Shown here one piece after another: positions 42,241-50,957 of a stretch of 62,450 nucleotides of DNA. The translations under genes were made by a program, and so were the position numbers. The DNA lies in the NCBI RefSeq assembly GCF_900069005.2, contig NZ_LN831278.1, forward strand, positions 463,784-526,233, in the 5' to 3' direction. Source of the DNA: Paenibacillus sp. GM2 (GTDB lineage: Bacteria > Bacillota > Bacilli > Paenibacillales > Paenibacillaceae). The stretch's first letter is position 1; each line of letters starts with the position of its first letter. The notes beneath the pieces are model-generated. The model made no database searches and had not been told where the DNA came from. It was given only the letters and a program-made list of their open reading frames with translations.

Positions 42241-44622
42241 TTGGCACATAAAACAAAAATGTCGGTATTCATAGTTCTTATAAGCATTCTTGTAGGATAT
42301 CTATCTTTCTCCATATATAAGAACCCCTTTATCGGAGCGCTAGTTGCTGATCAGGGCACAGGACAGTATGTGGTCACAGAGTTCTCTTCCAAGAGCAGCT
42401 GGGGGAACGGGAGAATATTAGTCGGGGATACGATTCTGGAGGTAAACGGCCAGCCGGCGAAGGACTTCTTCACGATTAAGACATACGGCTTGCTGGAGAG
42501 GGCATCTTCGATCGTTCTGAACCGGGCAGGTGAGGATGGCACACCAAACATTATTTTGCTTCACGTATCCAATGAGCTATCGTTGAATGAATTGATGATC
42601 CAGCTTATCTCGCCGCTTATCTCCGTACTTCTATTCTCCGGTTTATCCCTCTTCGTATATCAGAGGAAGAAGGGCGATCCGGCCGCCATCCAGTTGATTC
42701 TGTTTTTTTTATCGATCGGAATCGCTTATTTAAGCTCGCTCTCTTCAGGAAGAGCTGACCCGATAGGCAGACTGACCATGACGTTTGCCATTCTCATGGT
42801 GCCGATCTTCTTCCTGCAATTTATGACGTATTATCTGGATCGCTATCAGGAGAAAATGATTAGTCGCTATTCTCTAGGATTTTTCTATACCGTAGTTTGT
42901 ATCGTTCTTGGACTCAATATTTGCAAAATAATATTTAATTACGGATCGCCAAGTGTCATATCAACCTTGATACTGATCTATTTTATAGGTATTAATATTT
43001 ATATTGTCTTAAGATTGGCGCAAAAGTTTATTGCTCATCGCCACGGACCGTTGAAGTCTTTATTTAAATTAATTTTGATCGGACATATAACGGGCTTTTT
43101 CCCGTTTGTATTTTTGTTTGCTGTGCCCCAGTTGTTTGGCATATCCTTTTTATCTCCGGAAATCGCTGCGGTATTTCTCTTGACTATTCCAATTGTTTAT
43201 TTGTATATGTTCACGACTAAGCAGTTGTTTGATATTGATTTTCTAATCAATCGGGTTTTCTATTATGCCAGTCTGTCCTTTTTGCCTACACTTGTCATCT
43301 GTTTGCTGACGGTGCTTATTTTGAATCAGAATAATCAATCCTGGGTCAAGTGGTGTCAATTGTTTCTCGCTTGCTATTTATTGATTACGCTGATGCTGTT
43401 CCTGAAAGAGTATGCGGATCTGAAGCTGCGGCCAAGGCTAAATAAGGATCTGCATAATTTTCAAGGCAGTCTCAATCGGTTCTCTGCTCGAATATCACGC
43501 GTTATGAAGCGTTCTGACCTGGAACGCGTATTGGAGCAGGAAATTTATAGTGTGCTGCCGGTCAAGAAAGTGGCTTTTCTTGAGATCGATACGGATCAGC
43601 TTGGGGAGCTTAAGCTGGATGAATCGCTTGCCGATATCCGGAAGTCTGTGATTGAAGCAGTCCGGGGCTCCGCGAACCATTTAATGATTGGAACTGTGCT
43701 TAATGTGGAGAGAGGCATCTGTGTGATTGCCGGCAAGAAGCAGAGTATTCTGCATTTGATGTGGCTGGATGTGAAGGGGAACAGGACCAAATATAATCTG
43801 GATGAACTGGCCTGGCTGCGCACGCTGGCTAACTACAGTGCGATCGTATATGAGAATTTGTATCTGATTGAGAGCCTGGTTGAGGAATTGGAGGTAGAGT
43901 TCCAGAAGCAGAAGGGAGCCGACTCTTCGCCATGGCTGCTGCGATTGATATTCAAGCTGGCTGAGAAGGAGCGGCGCAAGCTGGCCTCGGATCTTCATGA
44001 TTCGGCGCTTCAGGATCAATTGATCTGGTATCGCAATCTGGAATCCGCGATGTTGGACCATGATATGTCGCCGGAGCTTCATCAGAACCTGGTCGATATT
44101 AGAGAAGGCTTGCTGGATGTTATTCACCAGATTCGCGAGACATGCAATGAGCTGCGTCCGCCTTTGCTTCAGGAGATGGGGATTGTCGAAGCTCTGCGGG
44201 GGTTGTTTGAACAGGCGCAGATCCGCTCAAATTATGTGATTGATTTTCAGTCCGATTCATTTACGGCGGATATTAATGATGAGCAGATGCTTACGATATT
44301 CCGTATCGTGCAGGAGCTGCTTCGTAATGCCGGCAAGCATGCCAAGGCCTCTAATATTATCATAACCCTGGAACAAAAAAGCGATATATGGCTTACCTAT
44401 AAGGATGACGGGATCGGGCTGAAGCTGGAGGATCTCAACGATTCCTATCAGCATATGGGTTTATCGGGCATTAAGGAGCGGGTGCATAGCCTGGAGGGAG
44501 CGATCCACTTCAGATCGGAGCCTGGAGAAGGGCTCGAAGTCCAGATATCATTACCGCTGGAGTCAGCAAGTATGGACAGAGAAAGCGAGGAGGATACAGA
44601 TGGTTCGAATATTGCTGGTTGA
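42241..44622 (+). CDS. comP: ComP-type sensor histidine kinase
   Basis: A 793-residue kinase. After one N-terminal helix there is a PDZ-like extracellular segment (about 35-105: GRILVGDTILEVNGQPA), then seven or so membrane helices to about residue 385, a linker/GAF-like part, the HisKA_3 dimerisation helix with His586 (KLASDLHDSALQDQ), and a HATPase domain (ELLRNAGKHAKASN, DDGIGL, GLSGIKERV). It senses the ComX pheromone. The TTG start has GAGGGAAC upstream. It overlaps the regulator gene by 23 bases. Confidence 0.92.
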   Translation: MAHKTKMSVFIVLISILVGYLSFSIYKNPFIGALVADQGTGQYVVTEFSSKSSWGNGRILVGDTILEVNGQPAKDFFTIKTYGLLERASSIVLNRAGEDGTPNIILLHVSNELSLNELMIQLISPLISVLLFSGLSLFVYQRKKGDPAAIQLILFFLSIGIAYLSSLSSGRADPIGRLTMTFAILMVPIFFLQFMTYYLDRYQEKMISRYSLGFFYTVVCIVLGLNICKIIFNYGSPSVISTLILIYFIGINIYIVLRLAQKFIAHRHGPLKSLFKLILIGHITGFFPFVFLFAVPQLFGISFLSPEIAAVFLLTIPIVYLYMFTTKQLFDIDFLINRVFYYASLSFLPTLVICLLTVLILNQNNQSWVKWCQLFLACYLLITLMLFLKEYADLKLRPRLNKDLHNFQGSLNRFSARISRVMKRSDLERVLEQEIYSVLPVKKVAFLEIDTDQLGELKLDESLADIRKSVIEAVRGSANHLMIGTVLNVERGICVIAGKKQSILHLMWLDVKGNRTKYNLDELAWLRTLANYSAIVYENLYLIESLVEELEVEFQKQKGADSSPWLLRLIFKLAEKERRKLASDLHDSALQDQLIWYRNLESAMLDHDMSPELHQNLVDIREGLLDVIHQIRETCNELRPPLLQEMGIVEALRGLFEQAQIRSNYVIDFQSDSFTADINDEQMLTIFRIVQELLRNAGKHAKASNIIITLEQKSDIWLTYKDDGIGLKLEDLNDSYQHMGLSGIKERVHSLEGAIHFRSEPGEGLEVQISLPLESASMDRESEEDTDGSNIAG

Positions 44623-45259
44623 TGATCATCCCTCAGTAGGCGAGGGGACCAAAAATATGATTGAGCAGGACCCGGATATGAAGGTCACGGTGCTTATGTC
44701 TGCGATGGAAGCGATGGAGCTGGTGGAGGAGGAGAGCTTCGATGTGATGCTGTTTGATTTGAACATGCCGGTGATCAGCGGGATTGAGCTAACGAAGCGA
44801 ATTATGAAGGTTAAGCCGGAGAGCCGCATTCTGATATATACAGGGTATGAGATCAGCCCTAATTTCAACATTCTCGTGGAATCGGGCGTCAGCGGCGTGG
44901 TCAGTAAGACCGCAACCCGTGAGCAGCTGTTAAATGCGATCCGTTGTGTTCTGCGCGATGAGGCAGTGATTCCGGTATCGCTGCTGCGTCAATTGCGGCG
45001 TAGAGAAATTCGCCTGAACCAGGGGCGGGAAGAGAAATCGATGGAAGAGGTGTCGATTAATGAGCGGGAGCAGGAAATACTCCAGGAGGTCTCGAATGGA
45101 AGCAGCAATAAGGAGATTGCCTCCAAGCTGTTGATGAGCCAGCGAACGGTCGAATATAATCTGACACGTATCTTCGAAAAGCTTAATGTGCGTTCACGAT
45201 CGGAAGCGATTGTGGAGGCCAGACGGCTGGGGTTAATTCACTCCAGTGAGTTCGTATAA
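44600..45259 (+). CDS. comA: ComA-type NarL/LuxR response regulator
   Basis: A 219-residue response regulator: receiver with acidic pair DDH at 8-10, phospho-acceptor Asp53 (LFDLNMP) and Lys in VSKTA, then a LuxR HTH (INEREQEILQEVSNGSSNKEIASKLLMS, QRTVEYNLTRIFEKL). It is the output of the ComQXPA circuit; targets may include the lanthipeptide genes but no ComA palindrome is evident there. Confidence 0.92.
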   Translation: MVRILLVDDHPSVGEGTKNMIEQDPDMKVTVLMSAMEAMELVEEESFDVMLFDLNMPVISGIELTKRIMKVKPESRILIYTGYEISPNFNILVESGVSGVVSKTATREQLLNAIRCVLRDEAVIPVSLLRQLRRREIRLNQGREEKSMEEVSINEREQEILQEVSNGSSNKEIASKLLMSQRTVEYNLTRIFEKLNVRSRSEAIVEARRLGLIHSSEFV

Positions 45260-45265
45260 AAACGC

Positions 45266-45297
45266 AAAGAGAGAGCCATCCCATGGGATGGCTCTTT
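45266..45297. terminator. Bidirectional terminator between comA and the TatD-type gene
   Basis: AGAGCCATCCC and GGGATGGCTCT form a stem with A and T tracts on either side, between convergent genes. Confidence 0.88.
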
Positions 45298-45303
45298 ATG
45301 ATA

Positions 45304-46131
45304 TTAGGCAAGGCCATAGAAGCGGAGAGTGTTATCGTATAGCATCTTTCTGGCTTCCTCCAGCGGCAGGCCCCGAATCCTCGCCCAGGCAACAGCTGCG
45401 TCATTGACCATTTTCGGGTGGGTGATCTGCCCGGTAAAAGGCCCTTCAAAAGGCCAGGGTCCATCGGTCTCCACCATCACCTGGTCAGCCGGGTAAACGC
45501 GAGCCAGATCGATAATTTCCTCTTCATACAGAATATCAGGAGTGAATGATACGTAGTAACCGGATTCAGCCATCCTGGCAATCGTTGCGGCCGATCCTTT
45601 AAACCAGTGGAAATGCGCCTTTTTGATCTCATATTGCTCCAGAAGATCGCAGACTCGGTCGGCATCGTCGTATACGGCATGCAGGATAACCGGCTTATTA
45701 TGTTTCTTTGCGAAGTGGAGCATGATCTCAAGCAGTTGGACATATGGCTCCAGATCAAATGGCTTCCCCTGCTCAGCAGCTTCCAGCCGCGAATAGTAAG
45801 GCAGGCCAACTTCACCGACCGCAACCATCTCCGCGGTATGATTATCCATCCATTGCAGGAGTCGCTGCAGCGCCTCCTCGGAAGGCACCCTCTGTTCCGG
45901 ATGATAGCCAAAGGCCGGGTATAAAAATCCAGGATATGATTCAGCGAGCTTCAGGTTCTCCTGACTGGATTCCAGATCCTTGGAGACAGCAATCATAGCC
46001 TTGATGTTATAGTCGCGCATGTCTTGGATGATGGCTGTCCTCTCATTTGCTTCATACATCTCAAAATGAATATGGGCATCCATCAAAGGCAGCCACTTGG
46101 GCCTCATTAGCGGTGAAAGATCTGAACTCAT
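45304..46131 (-). CDS. TatD-family metal-dependent hydrolase
   Basis: A 275-residue amidohydrolase-fold protein with the metal motif DAHIHF, VGEVGLPY, PVILHAVYDDAD, AHFHWFKGS and the final ETDGPWP. TatD proteins are DNases or related hydrolases; this divergent member may have another substrate. ATG 46131 was chosen (GGAAGG 8 bases upstream); a start at 46161, with AAGGTG before it, would add ten residues and cannot be excluded. Confidence 0.85.
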   Translation of the reverse strand: MSSDLSPLMRPKWLPLMDAHIHFEMYEANERTAIIQDMRDYNIKAMIAVSKDLESSQENLKLAESYPGFLYPAFGYHPEQRVPSEEALQRLLQWMDNHTAEMVAVGEVGLPYYSRLEAAEQGKPFDLEPYVQLLEIMLHFAKKHNKPVILHAVYDDADRVCDLLEQYEIKKAHFHWFKGSAATIARMAESGYYVSFTPDILYEEEIIDLARVYPADQVMVETDGPWPFEGPFTGQITHPKMVNDAAVAWARIRGLPLEEARKMLYDNTLRFYGLA

Positions 46132-46224
46132 CAGCGATTCCTTCCTTTCCTGAACGTTCATTTTCACCTTTTACTATACATTTATGGCAGGTCTAATGCT
46201 ATATCCTCGTGAAATATGGCGGAT

Positions 46225-46250
46225 ATGTCGTACAATATTAATTATGCGAC
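46225..46250 (+). repeat. Left arm of a perfect 26-bp inverted repeat around the recombinase
   Basis: The arm begins ATGTCGTACAAT and ends AATTATGCGAC; its exact reverse complement is at 47720-47745. Each arm is itself an imperfect palindrome (GTCG...CGAC). It is a likely recombination or operator site. Confidence 0.85.
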
Positions 46251-46387
46251 GTAGAGTATGCAAAAAGAACGAGTATTGGTAAGGTTTGTTATTGTAACTA
46301 TTTAACATTATAGGACAAAAGAACAACGTTTGCACGGCTATAAAGTTACATTAGTAGGAAAAAAGGTTCAATTTATTAAAATTGTAC

Positions 46388-46416
46388 TTGACATTTTAAT
46401 AGAATTGGAAAATATT
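46388..46416 (+). promoter_or_regulatory. Probable SigA promoter of an intergenic transcript
   Basis: A perfect TTGACA (46388-46393) and AATATT (46411-46416) are spaced by 17 bases, with no gene of this orientation before 47914. Confidence 0.5.
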
Positions 46417-46423
46417 CGGATGA

Positions 46424-46606
46424 ATCCTGTAAAAATGTCATGCTATTCACTACTTATACATCCATGGCGGGGGACTTCTCTCTCCACGTGGACATGACAG
46501 CTTCACTGTATACGACGATACATTGCAGAAAAACTGCAAAATGCAGCCTTTTCATGTGATACTCTTAAATCTTAATAAAATTCCTGCAAATATGCAGGAA
46601 TTTTTT
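46424..46606 (+). ncRNA. Candidate small RNA between the TatD and recombinase genes
   Basis: The segment runs from the start predicted by the promoter to the terminator at 46577-46606. It contains no ORF with a ribosome site, but does contain pairing elements: GTCATG/CATGAC, TCCACGTGGA and TGCAG-aaaaa-CTGCA. The roughly 180-base length fits a trans-acting or element-encoded small RNA. Confidence 0.4.
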
Positions 46607-46708
46607 ATGTTTTCTCCTCAAACCGGGCCTTTTTTAATCAAAACCGTATGTTTACAGTAACTATTAAAAACAAATGACCTAGATGATAGTTGCTTGCATT
46701 TTGCAGTT
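46532..46708. repeat. Inner 14-bp inverted repeat pair
   Basis: AACTGCAAAATGCA at 46532-46545 is the exact reverse complement of 46695-46708. It encloses the terminator and about 150 bases just downstream of the recombinase gene. Confidence 0.6.
46577..46606 (+). terminator. Strong terminator in the recombinase intergenic region
   Basis: AAAATTCCTGCA pairs with TGCAGGAATTTT around a four-base loop, followed by a T run. Confidence 0.85.
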
Positions 46709-46723
46709 AACTTTCTCCTTCGC

Positions 46724-47689
46724 TTAAATAAACTCCTGCAAACAATCCTGAACGAAATCCGGGGCCGCTTTCTTTAATTGTTCCACTGTATGTAGATATC
46801 TCTGTGTTGTATTAATATGCGAATGCCCGAGACTCTCCTGAACCTGTTGCAGCGAGGCCCCCTGCAGCAGAGCCAGAGTTGCATTTGTATGCCGCAGCCA
46901 GTGCGGAGTAGGCTTCTTGCTCAAATTACACCGCTCTCCTGCCTCCCGAATAATACGCTGAATTTGTCTGGGCGAAATTGGAAACAGTAATAGATCCGGA
47001 TCTGGATCCTTACTCTCTGCAAGACAATGAGCATGCTCGGTATACAAAACCCACAACTTATGCGGAATTTTCACTTCACGGATTTTACCTCGTTTAGCAT
47101 AAGAGATGGTCAGCCAGATCGACGTCTCCAGTGGATCTGTATGGAAATCTCCCCAACGGATATGGGTAAGCTCAGAGACACGCAGTCCAAGCATGACCAG
47201 GGATAGTCCTATCAAGTAGTTACGCAGACTTTGTTCGCGCAAGCTATCCAGCAGCTTGCCAACTTCTTTTTTGGTTAAAAAATTTTTGCGGCTTGTCACA
47301 GTAATTTGCGGGATTTTTGTACTTAACGTAGGGTTATTGTCAAAAATACCGATACTGCTGTCACTTCCCCATTTATAGAAGGACTTCAACGGTGCGATAA
47401 ATGCTGCAACACTCGCTGGCGCAAGGGATCTCCCGCCCTCCCGGTAAATGCCCTGTGACAAATAAAGCTTATAAGCCTCGATTTCCCTCCAGGTGACATC
47501 CTTCATGGGCATACCTGATAAAAAACCACGGAAATGCTCAAGTGCTCGATAATAATTTTTTCTCGTATTGGGTACCTTGGCACATACTTCCAGAAACATT
47601 TGTATGATCTGCTCATCACGATATTCTTGGCTCAGTGAATGGAAAAAATATTGTTCCGAAACTTCCATCATATAGTTATGTAGCTCCAT
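46724..47689 (-). CDS. Tyrosine recombinase (XerC/D-like integrase)
   Basis: A 321-residue recombinase: an N-terminal SAM-like core-binding domain (about 20-120: NTRKNYYRALEHFRGFLSG) and a catalytic domain with Arg in LGLRVSELTHIRW, H-x-x-R in HWLRHTNAT, His in GHSHI and the nucleophile Tyr298 (TTQRYLH). The AGGAGG site precedes the ATG. Both flanks carry arms of a perfect inverted repeat; the right arm lies 31 bases before the start, overlapping its promoter region. No other phage or transposon gene is near. Confidence 0.92.
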   Translation of the reverse strand: MELHNYMMEVSEQYFFHSLSQEYRDEQIIQMFLEVCAKVPNTRKNYYRALEHFRGFLSGMPMKDVTWREIEAYKLYLSQGIYREGGRSLAPASVAAFIAPLKSFYKWGSDSSIGIFDNNPTLSTKIPQITVTSRKNFLTKKEVGKLLDSLREQSLRNYLIGLSLVMLGLRVSELTHIRWGDFHTDPLETSIWLTISYAKRGKIREVKIPHKLWVLYTEHAHCLAESKDPDPDLLLFPISPRQIQRIIREAGERCNLSKKPTPHWLRHTNATLALLQGASLQQVQESLGHSHINTTQRYLHTVEQLKKAAPDFVQDCLQEFI

Positions 47690-47719
47690 GGTATTAGCCT
47701 CCTGTTGACGTGTTGTGAT

Positions 47720-47745
47720 GTCGCATAATTAATATTGTACGACAT
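47720..47745 (-). repeat. Right arm of the perfect 26-bp inverted repeat
   Basis: The exact reverse complement of 46225-46250, located just upstream of the recombinase gene. A TACAAT hexamer within it could be the -10 of the recombinase promoter. Confidence 0.85.
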
Positions 47746-47913
47746 CATTCCCGTGGTGATCATATTTTATTCATATCGGCTAAATTCCGGTATATTTCTA
47801 CTTTTATAGGTTGGTAGTTTTTTGAAAATTAAAGAAGGGGCGGACCATAGGACAGGCGGGATTAATGTGGTGTAACCAGAGCTTCAGGCAGACTAAGTTT
47901 TAGGGGGATAAAC

Positions 47914-48531
47914 GTGGTCGTTTCAGCTGATCTTATAGAACAACTGTATATAGATAAGCATTCAGATATGGCATCATGGATCAAGTTATTGTTGTACAAG
48001 CATCCCGAGATCTATCATCACTCTGTAAGAGTGGCTATGCTAGCCGAAAAAATAGCAAAGCCGCTGGAGCTGAGCATGGAAGATAAGGGGCAGCTCGTTC
48101 GTGGCTGTTTTCTGCATGATATAGGCAAGTCGATGATTCCCCGCGAGGTTGTGCTCCGGAAGGAATCGTTGTCGGAGAATCAGCTTGAGATTATCAAGCT
48201 ATACCCTATCATAGGGGCCGAGATGATTGAGAGTAATCCGGGCTTTGGCTCGGATATTATTCACATCGTTAAGTATCATCAGGAGAGATGGGATGGAAGC
48301 GGATATCCGGAGGGGTTAAATGGGGAGGAGATTCCTTATACGGCCAGGATTTGCGCAGTAATTGACACCTTTGACCTGATGATGTCAAGCCGAAAGGATA
48401 ACAAGAAATATAAGGTGGGAGATGCCAAGCGTGAGTTATTGAAGCTACGGGGGACCGAGTTTGATCCTGAGATTGTGGACGCTTTGGCCAAATTGCCGGA
48501 CCAGGTTCTGAATATTTTTTCACTAGACTAG
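47914..48531 (+). CDS. HD-GYP domain phosphohydrolase
   Basis: A 205-residue single-domain protein with the HD-GYP motifs: HHSVRVAMLAEKIA, the HD pair in CFLHDIGKSMIP, and HQERWDGSGYPEGLNGEEIP, then RICAVIDTFDLMMS. Such proteins degrade cyclic-di-GMP or related dinucleotides. There is no sensor domain. The GTG start has AGGGGGA upstream. It lies beside the recombinase element, so its promoter could be affected by inversion. Confidence 0.9.
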   Translation: MVVSADLIEQLYIDKHSDMASWIKLLLYKHPEIYHHSVRVAMLAEKIAKPLELSMEDKGQLVRGCFLHDIGKSMIPREVVLRKESLSENQLEIIKLYPIIGAEMIESNPGFGSDIIHIVKYHQERWDGSGYPEGLNGEEIPYTARICAVIDTFDLMMSSRKDNKKYKVGDAKRELLKLRGTEFDPEIVDALAKLPDQVLNIFSLD

Positions 48532-48575
48532 ATTTAAGCTTAAATATTGGGCTGGAAATGGAGGATACATCATTG

Positions 48576-48923
48576 ATGCAAGCAGATCTGCAAATTCTCG
48601 AGTACCCGGATGTAAGTGACAAGAAACTGAAAGAAGCCATGATGGCTGGTATGAGAGTGATTAATTTGCAAGTAGTATTATCTTTGGATTGTGAGCAGCC
48701 TTTACTGCGCATTTGCATGATCGATGCTAAGCTTGGAGCCGTTCATCAGGTGTTCGACAGCAATCCGAAGGTACCGATGTGGTTAGGAAAGGAAGCGAGC
48801 AGAGAGGTCTATCAGACGTCCTGGCTTATCGCTGTAGATACAGAGCCGGAATATATCCGGCAGTGGTTGCTGCTGATGCAGGATGTCGATCAAGTAAAGA
48901 TCACAGAGTATACTTGCCAATAA
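48576..48923 (+). CDS. Hypothetical protein after the HD-GYP gene
   Basis: A 115-residue soluble protein, not recognised. Mixed alpha/beta composition, three internal Cys (SLDCEQP, LRICMID, EYTCQ end), and Trp-rich segments (PMWLG, QTSWL, RQWLL). ATG 48576 was chosen over 48558 because GGAGGA ends 10 bases before it. It probably shares the HD-GYP transcript, 44 bases downstream of that stop, and ends at a terminator. Confidence 0.6.
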   Translation: MQADLQILEYPDVSDKKLKEAMMAGMRVINLQVVLSLDCEQPLLRICMIDAKLGAVHQVFDSNPKVPMWLGKEASREVYQTSWLIAVDTEPEYIRQWLLLMQDVDQVKITEYTCQ

Positions 48924-48975
48924 AAAAAACAGCCGAAAGTGACGACAGTAGTCAATTCACCGCGGCTGTTTTTTT
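48923..48975. terminator. Bidirectional terminator between the hypothetical and thiZ genes
   Basis: AAAAAACAGCCG pairs with CGGCTGTTTTTT. It overlaps the 3' end of the minus-strand thiZ gene. Confidence 0.75.
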
Positions 48976-49767
48976 GTGCATTTGTTCGCGCATTTGAGCG
49001 GCGATCTCACGCTTAAGCTCCAGGAAGCGAGGATCATCAAGCAGTTGCTCCGAGCGAGGACGGGCAAAAGGGACATCGATCTTGTGCAATATGGACGCCG
49101 GTCTGCTGGAAAATAAATAGATCGTATCCGACAGCATAAGCGCTTCTTCAATGCTATGTGTAATCATAAGCACAGTGCGCTGATTCTCTTCCCATATATC
49201 GAGCAGCCAGCGCTGCATATCGCTTCGGGTTAAGGCATCAAGCGCGCTGAAGGGTTCGTCCAGGCAGAGAACTTCCTGCGGAGCAAGCAGGCCACGTAAG
49301 AAGGAAGCGCGCTGCTGCATACCGCCTGACAGCTTGTGGGGGTAAGCCTGTTCGAATTCAGCCAATCCGGCCTTGGTCAGCCAGGCTCTTGCTTCTTCAC
49401 GTGCCGCTTTCATCGGCATGCCCGCAATTTCTCTGGCCAGAATAACATTGTCGAGCGTGCTGCGCCAAGGAAAAAGCGCTGGCTTTTGCGGAACATAGCT
49501 GATGTGGCCACGCTGCCCTGTGATGTCTGCGCCATGCAGCAGCACCTTGCCCGCGTCCGGCTTGACCAGGCCGCCGATGACGTGGAATAAAGTGCTCTTT
49601 CCGCAGCCGGACGGACCGATTATGGACACAAACTTCCCGGTTGGAACGGATAATGAGACATTATTCAGCACAGGCAAACTTTGTTTTCTCTCGCGAAATG
49701 CCAGACGGGCCATCTGGACTTCCAGAGCGAGAGGGAGCGGCGTGTGCTCATTCATCTTTGTATTCAT
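48952..49767 (-). CDS. thiZ: ABC transporter ATPase for a thiamine precursor (ThiZ-like)
   Basis: A 271-residue ATPase of the nitrate/taurine/SsuB-like group: Walker A GPSGCGKST, Q loop SYVPQKPALFPW, signature LSGGMQQRASFLRGL, Walker B EVLCLDEPFSALD. It is the last gene of a TPP-riboswitch operon with a permease, a thiamine-binding-like protein and a NMT1-type binding protein, which points to uptake of a pyrimidine precursor of thiamine (HMP or formylamino-HMP). Confidence 0.88.
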   Translation of the reverse strand: MNTKMNEHTPLPLALEVQMARLAFRERKQSLPVLNNVSLSVPTGKFVSIIGPSGCGKSTLFHVIGGLVKPDAGKVLLHGADITGQRGHISYVPQKPALFPWRSTLDNVILAREIAGMPMKAAREEARAWLTKAGLAEFEQAYPHKLSGGMQQRASFLRGLLAPQEVLCLDEPFSALDALTRSDMQRWLLDIWEENQRTVLMITHSIEEALMLSDTIYLFSSRPASILHKIDVPFARPRSEQLLDDPRFLELKREIAAQMREQMHKKTAAVN

Positions 49768-49782
49768 GGCGTAAGCCCCTTT

Positions 49783-50553
49783 CTATTTATCATCATTGGA
49801 CGGATGGTAGCGAATAAGCCATTTCTCAATGAATGAGATAAGCAGGAACATCGCCAGGCTAATCGTTACGATGATCGCAATAGCGACGAATATTTTATCG
49901 GTGCGAAAGGATGATTTCTGCAGCATCATATAATAACCGATGCCTTTGTCCGCGCCGATCCATTCTGCGATGATCGCCCCCATAACGCTGTAGGTAGCGG
50001 CAATCTTTGCCCCGGACATGATCGCGGGTAATGCATACGGCACTTCCAGCTTGGTGAAAATATTCCACTTTGAAGCTCCGGCCATCCGCATATAGTCCAG
50101 CATAACTCGATCTGTACGGCTTAACCCGTCCATAGCCGCCACTGCAATGGGAAAGAAGCAGACCAGGGTAATGACGATGATTTTAGGTAGAATCCCAAAT
50201 CCAAACCAGATCATAAGCAAGGGGGCCAAGGCGATGATCGGAACATTCTGGCTGAGAATGATCAGCGGATAGAGCGCTTTTCTAAGAAAAGGGATATAGT
50301 GCAGTACAAAAGCGACCAGAAGCCCAACGAGGGTACCGATCGAGAACCCTAGCAGCATCAGCTTAAGCGTAGCCTGTGTATGCTCCCACAATCCGGCCAC
50401 ACCAGCCTTCGCTTCTTGCGCGATATCGACAGGGCTCGGCAGCATCCACTTATCGATATTAAATAAAGATGTGGCCGTTTGCCATAGAATGAGGAACAAG
50501 ATGACCGCCACAAGGGGCGGCCATACACTGCTCCAGATACGTCGGAGTCTCAT
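49783..50553 (-). CDS. thiX: ABC transporter permease for a thiamine precursor (ThiX-like)
   Basis: A 256-residue BPD-type permease with about six helices and the EAA loop MLDYMRMAGASKWNIFTKLEVPYALPAI. Its ATG overlaps the stop of the thiamine-binding-like gene (ATGA), and the ATPase follows by 15 bases. Confidence 0.88.
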   Translation of the reverse strand: MRLRRIWSSVWPPLVAVILFLILWQTATSLFNIDKWMLPSPVDIAQEAKAGVAGLWEHTQATLKLMLLGFSIGTLVGLLVAFVLHYIPFLRKALYPLIILSQNVPIIALAPLLMIWFGFGILPKIIVITLVCFFPIAVAAMDGLSRTDRVMLDYMRMAGASKWNIFTKLEVPYALPAIMSGAKIAATYSVMGAIIAEWIGADKGIGYYMMLQKSSFRTDKIFVAIAIIVTISLAMFLLISFIEKWLIRYHPSNDDK

Positions 50554-50843
50554 GGACGGTATTTCTCCGTCAGTTTATCCATGCTGGCACCTTCCGGATT
50601 GTAGTAGATTTTAATCTGGGAGATTACATTTTTGCTACCGAATTCAATGACAGCTTCGTTCATTTCTTTGACAATGTCCAGCAGTCGGCTGAGCTCGCCC
50701 TCCATTGTTGTCTCCAGCGGGCTCACCTGATACTTCACACCAGAAGCCTGAATGACTTCAATTGCACGATCGACGTAAGGAATCGAATCTTCCCCGCCCG
50801 GTGTCTTCGGAATAATCTGAATACTTACTAATGCATTAGCCAT
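50550..50843 (-). CDS. Thiamine-binding MTH1187/YkoF-type protein
   Basis: A 97-residue DUF77/MTH1187-family protein (ALVSIQIIPKT, VSPLETTMEGEL, ISQIKIYY). Family members form tetramers and bind thiamine or its pyrimidine part. Placement inside the thiamine operon agrees. AGAGGATG precedes the ATG. Confidence 0.85.
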   Translation of the reverse strand: MANALVSIQIIPKTPGGEDSIPYVDRAIEVIQASGVKYQVSPLETTMEGELSRLLDIVKEMNEAVIEFGSKNVISQIKIYYNPEGASMDKLTEKYRP

Positions 50844-50957
50844 ATATGGACATCCTCTCTGATCACAGAATTGTAGAACCGTCTTGGTGCTGCTAACGGG
50901 CCCCTTGAGTACATACTTATAGAAATTGAGGTTTACATTTATAGTGCAGGCATCTTG

